Assembly (NCBI GenBank): GCA_964437595.1
Contig: CAYTHO010000007.1
Span: 1-64,000 of the forward strand
Length of the DNA stretch: 64,000 nucleotides
Direction of reading: 5' to 3'
From: DSYU01 sp964437595
GTDB taxonomy: Bacteria; Chloroflexota; Anaerolineae; Anaerolineales; Anaerolineaceae
Shown here: piece after piece, positions 53,029-60,338 of the stretch
How the letters are laid out: each line of letters opens with the position of its first letter
How positions within the stretch are numbered: the first letter of the stretch is position 1
Notes under the pieces: generated by a model
Told to the model about the DNA's origin: nothing
Database searches by the model: none
What the model saw: the letters and a program-made list of their open reading frames with translations, nothing else
Position numbers and translations under genes: made by a program

Positions 53029-54039
53029 TTATGTTGATTTGCGTACTACCAGTTCAACCGGTATGGTTACGTTGGTTACTACGCCAGTTTGAATAAACTG
53101 GATCAGGTTTTGCGCCAGTAATTTTCCGGCCAGTGGAATATTCTGCCGCACGGTTGTGAGCGGTAAGTTGTTGTAATTGGCAATCGAAAGATCGTCATAC
53201 CCCACTACGGCGATATCTTCCGGTACCCGTTTGCCGCTGTTTTGAATAACATCGATTGCTCCAATCGCCATCAGGTCGCTGTTCACAAAAACCGCATCCA
53301 GGTCAGGAGATTGTTCCAGCAAATGCCGCATGGCTGCGATGCCTGACTCGCGCGAGTAATCTCCGTATACCAACCGGTTCGGGTCCACACTGCGCCCGGC
53401 GGCATGCAGCGCTGTTTCGTACCCCTTGAAGCGGTGCTGTACTTCCATCTCATCGTCCGGACCGCCAAGAAATGCAATTCGCTGCCTGCCAGTATGGATC
53501 AGGTATTCGGTTGCTAATGTCCCACCGGTGATATTATCGCCAGTAACGGAACAGTAATTGTATCTTGGCATCGGAACGCCCCAAATAATGAACGGAGCGC
53601 CCATATCTACCAATGCTTTGATGTGCAACTGCTTGCGGCTGGAAGTCGTTAGAATAAAACCATCTACCCGCCCGCTATCGAGGTATTGGTGAGCCCACGT
53701 GGTTTCGCGAGGGTTGACGTACACCAGCAAAAGGTCATATCCCAGGCTGTGCAACCCATTGCCAATGCCCCCCATGATCTCCAGGTTAAACAGGTCTTCC
53801 ATCGAAAAACACGTATGGTAAGAATGGGCCACTAAGGCTATCGTGCGGCTCTGACGGAGGCTCAGGTTGCGTGCAGGGGCATTGATTCGAAAATTGTGCT
53901 CGCGAGCGATGGCCTGAATTCGCTCTCTGGTTTCCTGCTTGATTAACGGGCTGTCATTTAACGCCCTGGAAACCGTCGATTTCGAGACGTTTGCCAGCCG
54001 GGCGATATCCTCAATGGTTTGAACTGTCTTTTTGCTCAT
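53029..54039 (-). CDS. LacI family transcriptional regulator
   Basis: A 336-residue repressor. The DNA-binding domain at residues 5-55 (TIEDIARLANVSKSTVSRAL, hinge INAPARNLSLR) is followed by a periplasmic-binding-protein-like sensor with TIALVAHSYHTC, GGIGNGLHSLGYDLLLV, RVDGFILTTS, FLGGPDDEMEVQHR, DAVFVNSDLMAIGAIDV and VVGYDDLSIANYNNLPLTTV, where a sugar or related ligand should bind. The ATG at 54039 begins the canonical MSKKTVQTIEDIA; longer starts cross the promoter. It has its own consensus promoter with an operator, so it is autoregulated, and it faces the putative glycosidase gene. Confidence 0.95.
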   Translation of the reverse strand: MSKKTVQTIEDIARLANVSKSTVSRALNDSPLIKQETRERIQAIAREHNFRINAPARNLSLRQSRTIALVAHSYHTCFSMEDLFNLEIMGGIGNGLHSLGYDLLLVYVNPRETTWAHQYLDSGRVDGFILTTSSRKQLHIKALVDMGAPFIIWGVPMPRYNYCSVTGDNITGGTLATEYLIHTGRQRIAFLGGPDDEMEVQHRFKGYETALHAAGRSVDPNRLVYGDYSRESGIAAMRHLLEQSPDLDAVFVNSDLMAIGAIDVIQNSGKRVPEDIAVVGYDDLSIANYNNLPLTTVRQNIPLAGKLLAQNLIQFIQTGVVTNVTIPVELVVRKST

Positions 54040-54056
54040 CTTATCCGTCTCGTTAT

Positions 54057-54070
54057 TGCAACCGGTTGCA
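54057..54070. promoter_or_regulatory. LacI-type operator, copy 1
   Basis: TGCAACCGGTTGCA immediately downstream of the -10 element of the LacI-type gene, overlapping it by one base. The extended 16 bases here and at copy 2 are exact reverse complements of each other. Confidence 0.88.
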
Positions 54071-54098
54071 TTATAACATTTTGCAAAATCCGTGTCAA
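54070..54098 (-). promoter_or_regulatory. consensus sigma-70 promoter of the LacI-type gene
   Basis: On the minus strand TTGACA (54098-54093), a 17-base spacer and TATAAT (54075-54070): a perfect consensus. The operator covers the start site. A promoter for the divergent glycosidase gene was not clearly identified in 54099-54264. Confidence 0.85.
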
Positions 54099-54273
54099 TA
54101 GGGCAAGAGACGTCTTGCAAACCTCGGAGTTTTTCGGAAACTGCTATTACCATCCTGATAGTCAAATTCGCCATAAGATACTAGAATCTGGTTTATCGAG
54201 CGCTGTTAAATCTGCTCCCTTCTTCCCTACTAAAATATGGCTGCTACCTGTTCAACATAATATTGGAGGAAAT

Positions 54274-56370
54274 ATGGAAAGAGGAGTTTATTTCGACGCC
54301 TGGTTCCCGCGCCAGCACTGCTATCACCCCAGCAAACCTTCACGGCGCATGAAAATGGTTCAGGACCTGAGCGAATATCATGCTACCGTTCTGGTCTGGT
54401 CCGCGATGGGTGGAGGTTCCATTTCCTTGCCTTACCTGGAAGACGAAGCCTTCGGTGAGATTCCTTCACGCTTCCGCCTGTACGGTTTTATGAACGACAG
54501 TGAATTCATCCGCGAATGCCATAAGCACGGGATCAAGGTTTTTGGTATCGTGTTCGAGATCCAGGGCTGGGAATTCCCGGTGGAGCTCAACGAAGCCGAA
54601 GACACCCTGCTTGCCATGAACGAGCTGCGTGGCGTTGGTAAGCCCGGCTGGATCGGCCTGCGAGAGTTCAACCAGAACCGCTATCCGCGCATCTGGGCGC
54701 CTTTTGAAAAATACTTTCCCAACGGGCTGTACAACAGCCTGGGCGAGCCAGTGACCGACCTGCCGGAAGAATGCTGTTCGCGCGACATCTTCGGCAACGC
54801 ATTGCACGCCCGCTGGGTAGAGTGCCCCGACCGCGAGCACCAATGCTATCTGATGGACAGGAACAATCCGGTATGGCGCGAGTATCTGAAAGCCATTATC
54901 CGCATCCAGATTGATGCCGGGGTGGATGGCATCCAGCTTGATGAAGCTGAACTGCCTGTTACCAGTATTCAATACGGCGGCTGTTTCTGCAAAGACTGCA
55001 TGCGCGAATTCCGCGCGTATCTGCTGGCCCTGCCGCCCGACCAACTCCCCGAACCGCTGCGCAGCGTGGATCTGCACACCTTCCATTACGGTGAGTGGCT
55101 GTTGGAACAGCACTACGATTTCCAGGCGAACCGCGAAGACTCGCCTCTCTTTTGGGATTACCTGCTTTTTCAGCGAAAGACGGTGGCCCGCTATTTTGGC
55201 GAGCTGGCTAACTATGCCCGCGAATATGCCGCCAGCAAAGGGCGGACGGTGCTCGTTTCAGGCAATTTCTTTAACGTTTTCGATCACTACTATGCCTTTG
55301 AGCCGTATGTGGACATGATCATCTCCGAGATGCGCAACACGCAGTACCGCCAGCCGGCCTGGTACCGTTACCTGTCCGGTTTCGTCGGGGCAAAGCAAGT
55401 TGTGGTGGTCGAGAATCCCTACGGTGGGGTAATCTCGGATCTGATCGAAATGCTCAAGGTTGGCAAAGGGTACGATCGCTTCCGCATGTCAATCTTTGAG
55501 GGAGCCGCGCTTGGCGCCAATATGACCCTGCCCTACGGCGCATGGATGGGTAGCGTCATCGAAGATTCATTTTATGTTCCGCACGAACTGGGGAAAGAGG
55601 TCTACGACTTCCTGTACCAACACGAAAACCTATACAGCCGAAGCACCTATAACAACACCGCAGTCATCTACAGCATTGCCAGCAACTGGCAAATCATCTC
55701 CCGCCGCGATTTGTTTGCCGATAACCGTTCCAATACCACCAGCACAGAGAGCATCCCCTTCTGGGATGCGTGCGAAAGTCTTGCCAACGGTCTCCAGCCC
55801 TTTGATGTGGTGATGTTGGCGGATGGCGAGTTGCGCACCGACCTGCCAACGCTGGATGCCATGATGCAATACCGCAAGATCATCCTGCCAGACTGCCGCA
55901 GCCTGACTCTTACCCAGGCTGAGTTGCTGCTGGCCTACCTCGAAAAAGGTGGGCGATTGATCGTGATGGGCGGCCTAGCAACCAACCTGCCTGACGCCCC
56001 GCGCGAAGCACTGCTGGGCCATCCCAACACGTCGCTCTGCGCCCTGTCTGACTTTAATCCGTCCGCGCTGCCTGGCGGTCCACAGGTAAATGCACAACCA
56101 TCCGCGAACCTGGCGGTCAATATCCAGCGTGTCCCGGAAGGCGCCGCCATCCACCTGCTGCGCTACGATTATGATGAAACCAACGACTGCGTTCCTCCGC
56201 TGCGCACCTTATCTTTGGATGTACACTTGCCCGGTCCATATACCGCAGCAGAGGTTTACGCTCCAGGGAAAACGCCTGAACTGACTGTGCTTCAAATAGA
56301 TCCCGAGGCGGGTATTCTGCACCTAGAGCTAACGAATATACCGCTGTACACAGTAATCTTGCTTAAATAA
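54274..56370 (+). CDS. putative glycosidase with TIM barrel and Rossmann-like C-terminal domain
   Basis: A 698-residue cytoplasmic protein with no signal peptide. The first 400 residues look like an (alpha/beta)8 glycosidase barrel: RGVYFDAWFPRQHCYHPS, HATVLVWSAMGGG, FIRECHKHGIKVFGIVFE, a DAGVDGIQLDEAELP strand with candidate catalytic Asp/Glu, and CKDCMREFRAYL, all in the style of GH42/GH-A-like enzymes. Residues about 500-620 resemble the beta-galactosidase trimerisation domain (RKIILPDCRSLTLTQAELLL, YLEKGGRLIVMGG), then a beta-sandwich. GGAGGA precedes the ATG at 54274. Divergent from the LacI-type gene and so probably its target. The substrate is unknown. Confidence 0.7.
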   Translation: MERGVYFDAWFPRQHCYHPSKPSRRMKMVQDLSEYHATVLVWSAMGGGSISLPYLEDEAFGEIPSRFRLYGFMNDSEFIRECHKHGIKVFGIVFEIQGWEFPVELNEAEDTLLAMNELRGVGKPGWIGLREFNQNRYPRIWAPFEKYFPNGLYNSLGEPVTDLPEECCSRDIFGNALHARWVECPDREHQCYLMDRNNPVWREYLKAIIRIQIDAGVDGIQLDEAELPVTSIQYGGCFCKDCMREFRAYLLALPPDQLPEPLRSVDLHTFHYGEWLLEQHYDFQANREDSPLFWDYLLFQRKTVARYFGELANYAREYAASKGRTVLVSGNFFNVFDHYYAFEPYVDMIISEMRNTQYRQPAWYRYLSGFVGAKQVVVVENPYGGVISDLIEMLKVGKGYDRFRMSIFEGAALGANMTLPYGAWMGSVIEDSFYVPHELGKEVYDFLYQHENLYSRSTYNNTAVIYSIASNWQIISRRDLFADNRSNTTSTESIPFWDACESLANGLQPFDVVMLADGELRTDLPTLDAMMQYRKIILPDCRSLTLTQAELLLAYLEKGGRLIVMGGLATNLPDAPREALLGHPNTSLCALSDFNPSALPGGPQVNAQPSANLAVNIQRVPEGAAIHLLRYDYDETNDCVPPLRTLSLDVHLPGPYTAAEVYAPGKTPELTVLQIDPEAGILHLELTNIPLYTVILLK

Positions 56371-56409
56371 TTCTGCTGCAAAACATCCCTCCCAGCTGTT
56401 TCTCTAAAC

Positions 56410-56449
56410 ACACAACCACGGATCACCCCGTGGTTGTGTACATTTATTT
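56410..56449 (+). terminator. terminator after the putative glycosidase gene
   Basis: ACACAACCACGG (56410-56421) pairs perfectly with CCGTGGTTGTGT (56428-56439), 6-base loop, followed by ACATTTATTTC. It lies 40 bases past the stop. The rest of 56450-56591 shows nothing certain; TACACT near 56548 might be a -10 for the next gene. Confidence 0.75.
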
Positions 56450-56591
56450 CGGATTCCTTGCTGACGGCTTTACCGATTAGCTCCCCCGATAAGCTCCCAC
56501 CGACAACTCTTCAAATATGTAAACTCCCCCTCCTGATGAATATGCTACACTAACTTCCAGCAAATCCTACCTTTTGTTCCATCGACAAATC

Positions 56592-58235
56592 ATGAACATA
56601 AAACTTTCACGATTTCCATTTCACTCGATCCTGCTGAGTATTTACCCCATCGCTTACCTTTTTTCGCACAACATCGTATTCATCCCGATCGAATATACCT
56701 ACCCATCCCTGCTGATTTCGACCGGCATGACGATCATATTCCTGCTCCTTTTTGGCCTCGTCTTGCGGGATTGGGAAAAAGCGGGGCTCTTATGCTCACT
56801 CATCATCATCCTGTTTTTTTCCTTCGGGCACATTTCGAATGCTCTGGATAAGGTCTTGACAGCACCGCTTGCCGTTACCACCCTGGGTTGGGTCTGGCTG
56901 GCGCTTTTTCTCTTGCTTTCTTTTTTTGCACTACGGGCAAAACTTCCCACTGGAAGCACTTCTTTTTTGAACATCGTCAGCGCAGCATTGCTTATTTTTC
57001 CTCTGATCACTATTGTCTCCACGATGGTATCCGTGAATTCTGTTGGGAACCAGCAAATCAGAGATAAGCTGGCAAGGATTCGCGGCCAGGCACAGGCTGA
57101 GGCAGACGTCCCCGCTCTTTCCACCAGTGAGATGCCTGATATCTATTACATCATCCTTGATAGCTATGAACGCGCCGACATGCTGGCGAAATACTATCAA
57201 TTCGATAACACCCCGTTCATTTCTGAACTTGAAAAACGCGGGTTCTACGTAGCTTCTTCCAGCCGATCAAACTACATGAACACCACTTTTTCACTGAACA
57301 CCGCGATGAACATGATTTATTTCCACGAATTCCCCGCGACGTTGATCAAGAACGCGCGTTACAACCTTCAGACGAACTACGTCAGCGAATTTCTCCGCGA
57401 CCACGGTTACCGGGTTATCGTATTCGATTCAGGTACGGGTGACTCAAACAATCAGTACGCGGATATTTTTCTGGCACCAGAAACCGGTCAAGAGACCCGG
57501 ACAGCAACAGTCAACCCATTTGAATCGCTGCTCCTCCGTACCACTGTTGCCCTGGTCATGTTCAAAGAAGAGGCCCAAACGAGCAATGAAGGCGGTGTAG
57601 ATGATGCATTGGTCGCATCCGTAAACCACGAGCTGGATGTGCGCCGCGACCGGATCAATAATGCCTTCGATCACCTCCCGGATTATGCCAACCAGGAAGG
57701 CCCATATTTCCTGTTTGCCCATATCTACCTGCCGCACATTCCTTTTCTATACGGCCCGGGCGGGATCGAGCGGAAATACGAACCGGATATGAATTTCTAT
57801 TGGTACCAGCCGGCCCCTGATGATTATATCGAGCAGTATGGATACCAGATCGAGTATGTCAACCAGGCCATCTTACGCACTATTGATGAGATCATTTCTA
57901 CTTCCAAGAAGCCAGTTGCGATTATCCTTCAATCTGACCACGGCGATGACAAATTCCTCAACTGGAACGCACCCACCGCCCAGGGTGTAGACCTGCGTAC
58001 GACCACTTTAAATGCCATGTACTTCTCTGACGGCGGCGACGCGCAGTTGTACCCCACCATTACCACGGTAAACACCTTTCGGGTAGTTTTCAATCACTGG
58101 TTCGGCACAAAATACCCCCTGCTGCCTGATAAAGTCTTTTTTCACAAACACCCCCTTGAGACGCCGCCTAACTCCGTTCCCAGATTCTGGGATGCCTGCG
58201 AGAGATTCGATATCTGCATCGGTCCCCAACCATAA
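56592..58235 (+). CDS. membrane-bound sulfatase/phosphatase-superfamily protein
   Basis: A 547-residue protein with about five N-terminal transmembrane helices (residues up to about 150) and a large extracytoplasmic domain of the alkaline phosphatase/sulfatase fold, like LTA synthase or phosphoethanolamine transferases. PDIYYIILDSYERADML carries the metal-binding Asp at the start of the fold; NYMNTTFSLNTAMNM holds the Thr expected as nucleophile; IILQSDHGDD has the late Asp-His metal ligands. It may transfer or remove a phospho group from envelope glycans or lipids. The start is uncertain: ATGs at 56574 and 56592, neither with a clear Shine-Dalgarno. Confidence 0.75.
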   Translation: MNIKLSRFPFHSILLSIYPIAYLFSHNIVFIPIEYTYPSLLISTGMTIIFLLLFGLVLRDWEKAGLLCSLIIILFFSFGHISNALDKVLTAPLAVTTLGWVWLALFLLLSFFALRAKLPTGSTSFLNIVSAALLIFPLITIVSTMVSVNSVGNQQIRDKLARIRGQAQAEADVPALSTSEMPDIYYIILDSYERADMLAKYYQFDNTPFISELEKRGFYVASSSRSNYMNTTFSLNTAMNMIYFHEFPATLIKNARYNLQTNYVSEFLRDHGYRVIVFDSGTGDSNNQYADIFLAPETGQETRTATVNPFESLLLRTTVALVMFKEEAQTSNEGGVDDALVASVNHELDVRRDRINNAFDHLPDYANQEGPYFLFAHIYLPHIPFLYGPGGIERKYEPDMNFYWYQPAPDDYIEQYGYQIEYVNQAILRTIDEIISTSKKPVAIILQSDHGDDKFLNWNAPTAQGVDLRTTTLNAMYFSDGGDAQLYPTITTVNTFRVVFNHWFGTKYPLLPDKVFFHKHPLETPPNSVPRFWDACERFDICIGPQP

Positions 58236-58292
58236 GGGAGCAAGGCGCGCCGTTATCAAAACCAGGGCGAATTTCAATATTCCATTTTTCCC

Positions 58293-58321
58293 TTGACAAT
58301 GGCATGATGATGTTTTATAAT
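58293..58321 (+). promoter_or_regulatory. perfect consensus sigma-70 promoter of the TetR-type gene
   Basis: TTGACA (58293-58298), a 17-base spacer and TATAAT (58316-58321). The TetR-type ATG is at 58355. Such an unmodified consensus normally needs tight repression. Confidence 0.92.
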
Positions 58322-58342
58322 TGGAATGAACGTTCATTCCAA
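58321..58342. promoter_or_regulatory. TetR-type operator
   Basis: A perfect 22-bp palindrome whose central 20 bases are TGGAATGAACGTTCATTCCA. It starts at the last base of the -10 element and covers the transcription start. It contains the GAACG/CGTTC half-sites common for TetR-family regulators of efflux and lipid genes. Confidence 0.9.
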
Positions 58343-58354
58343 AAAAAGAGTACT

Positions 58355-58918
58355 ATGATATCACAAAAACGGAAGGAAATTCTCGCCGCCGCTTTAAAGG
58401 TCGTTTCCCAACACGGCTTCCATGGAGCCTCCATGGCCATGATCGCCGAAGAGGCCAAGAGCGGCGCGGGCACCATCTACAATTACTTTTCAAGCAAAGA
58501 CGATCTGATTAAAACGCTGTTCCGCGAGATCAAAGCGGAATATATCAGCGCGATAACTCATGGGATCGGGGTAGAGATGCCGCTGGAACAGAGCTTCCCC
58601 ATCATGTGGCGGAATGCAATCCATTTCAACCTGGAAAACCCTGAGAAGATCGCCTTTTCTCAACAATACCATTCTTCCCCTTACCTGGATGAAGATTCGA
58701 TCCAGGGGATTAATGAGATCATGGCCCCGGTCATCCAACCGTTCTACACAGCTATGCAGCAGGGGATCATCAAACAGCTCCCGCTGCCGATTCTGGAGAC
58801 ATACACCCTCGACATTATCGCATCCCTGACGATCCGTCATAGCCGGGGAGAAATGGTTCTGGATGAAAACTTGATTGAGCAGACCGGCAAGGCAAGCTGG
58901 CAGGCTCTCCTTTCCTGA
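58355..58918 (+). CDS. TetR/AcrR family transcriptional regulator
   Basis: A 187-residue repressor. The N-terminal DNA-binding domain (residues about 3-50: KRKEILAAALKVVSQHGFHG, MAMIAEEAKSGAGTIYNYFS then SKDDLIKTLF) is complete. The rest is a helical ligand-binding domain of unknown ligand. The ATG at 58355 is chosen because the promoter and operator lie directly upstream. It should repress itself and probably the DUF362 gene that follows on the same strand. Confidence 0.94.
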   Translation: MISQKRKEILAAALKVVSQHGFHGASMAMIAEEAKSGAGTIYNYFSSKDDLIKTLFREIKAEYISAITHGIGVEMPLEQSFPIMWRNAIHFNLENPEKIAFSQQYHSSPYLDEDSIQGINEIMAPVIQPFYTAMQQGIIKQLPLPILETYTLDIIASLTIRHSRGEMVLDENLIEQTGKASWQALLS

Positions 58919-58951
58919 TCATATAAACCAAACCATATAGGTAGGTAAACC

Positions 58952-60094
58952 ATAGAAACTTCATCGCAAGTTGCCCTTGTATATTGCGACTATTATGAAA
59001 TTGAGATGGTTCGCGAAGCCGTAAAAAAAGGATTGGATCTCTTAGGTGGAACGCAGCGCTTTGCGCAGGCTGGGGAAAAAATCCTGATCAAGCCCAACCT
59101 CCTCGTTGGGGAAGACCCGCAGCGCTGTATCAGCCCGCATCCCACGGTTTTTCAAGCTGTGCTGGAGCAGTTCCAAACCACTGGTGCGCAGCTAACCTAT
59201 GGGGATTCGCCTGGCTTTGGCAGCCCGATCACGGCGGCCCGCCGGGCAGGGCTGCTTCCGGTAGCCGATTCATTGGGCGTTCCCCAGGCTGATTTTCAGA
59301 CCCCGGTCAGCGTATCCTTCCCCAAAGGGAACTTGATTAAACAATTCACCCTGGCAAAAGGCGTTGTAGAATCACATGGGCTGATCAGCCTGTGTAAATT
59401 GAAATCACACGCCCTCACCCGCATCACTGGGGCCGTGAAAAATCAATTCGGCTGCATCCCTGGCGTACGCAAAGCGGAATTTCATTCCAAGCTGCCCAAT
59501 TCCGCCCTGTTCTCGAAGATGCTGGTCGATCTCAACCTGTGTATAAAACCGCGGCTGTACATTATGGACGGCATCGTGGCAATGGAAGGCAATGGACCGC
59601 GTAACGGCACGCCGCGTCCAATGAACGTACTCTTGTTTTCCACGGATCCGGTGGCTCTGGAGGCAGCTGTATGCCGCATGATTCACCTGGATGAAACTTT
59701 GGTGGAACCGATCGTTTATGGCAATGTTTTCGGCTTGGGCCGCTCCTCAGCAGAAATCATTGGCGAGCCGCTGGAGCGATTCGATGCACCTGACTTTCAG
59801 GTAAACCGCTCGTACCTGGGGACAACCGTCGAACTGGGCCTGATGTCTTCAAAGCTCATGCGCAACTACGTTTCACCGCGCCCATTCATTGATCCCAGGC
59901 TGTGCACGCGCTGCGGGCGCTGCGAAGAAGTGTGCCCTGCCCAACCCAAGGCCTTAATTTGGCTCAATGGACATAAAGAACCTCCGGTGTACCGCTATGG
60001 AGACTGCATCCGCTGTTACTGCTGCCAGGAGCTTTGCCCTAACCAGGCGATATCGGTAAAAACACCTTTGCTCGGCAGGCTGATCCACAGATAA
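58952..60094 (+). CDS. DUF362 protein with two 4Fe-4S ferredoxin motifs; probable ATA start
   Basis: A 380-residue protein (362 from the first ATG at 59006). The DUF362 domain covers up to about residue 300 (LLGGTQRFAQAGEKILIKPN, THALTRITGAVKN-like KSHALTRITGAVKNQFG). Two ferredoxin motifs follow: CTRCGRCEEVCP and CIRCYCCQELCP. The family N-terminus, a strand of the type SQVALVYCDYYEIEMVREAV, is encoded upstream of the first ATG, and the only candidate start there is ATA at 58952, preceded by AGGTAGGT. The reaction is unknown. It ends 3 bases from feoC, converging. Confidence 0.85.
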   Translation: METSSQVALVYCDYYEIEMVREAVKKGLDLLGGTQRFAQAGEKILIKPNLLVGEDPQRCISPHPTVFQAVLEQFQTTGAQLTYGDSPGFGSPITAARRAGLLPVADSLGVPQADFQTPVSVSFPKGNLIKQFTLAKGVVESHGLISLCKLKSHALTRITGAVKNQFGCIPGVRKAEFHSKLPNSALFSKMLVDLNLCIKPRLYIMDGIVAMEGNGPRNGTPRPMNVLLFSTDPVALEAAVCRMIHLDETLVEPIVYGNVFGLGRSSAEIIGEPLERFDAPDFQVNRSYLGTTVELGLMSSKLMRNYVSPRPFIDPRLCTRCGRCEEVCPAQPKALIWLNGHKEPPVYRYGDCIRCYCCQELCPNQAISVKTPLLGRLIHR

Positions 60095-60097
60095 TCT

Positions 60098-60337
60098 CTA
60101 TTGATTCACCCTCCATATCCTGGCCTTGCCACGCCCTTTCGTCAGGCACATGTTCGCTGCTGCGCATCCCCCACAGGATGCAGCGCAGTCCGTCTGCAGC
60201 GGGGCGAGCTTGCCCATACGCTCCAGATACTCCAACATCATCTGCACCATAGCAGGGGTTGTGTGCAGCCGGCTGGCAAGCTCTGCTGGCTGCACCGTTC
60301 TCCCTGACTGTATCTCGCGGATCAGTTCCTCAAGCAT
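60098..60337 (-). CDS. feoC: FeoC-like winged-helix protein
   Basis: A 79-residue protein of the FeoC type, a small winged helix that accompanies the ferrous iron transporter. The helix-turn-helix part is residues 1-45 (LASRLHTTPAMVQMMLEYLE) and the wing holds Cys51, Cys55, Cys58 and Cys64 (CAASCGGC then C), matching the Fe-S-binding pattern of FeoC proteins. It starts 2 bases past feoB, with GAGGT close upstream. Confidence 0.88.
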   Translation of the reverse strand: MLEELIREIQSGRTVQPAELASRLHTTPAMVQMMLEYLERMGKLAPLQTDCAASCGGCAAANMCLTKGRGKARIWRVNQ

Positions 60338-60338
60338 A

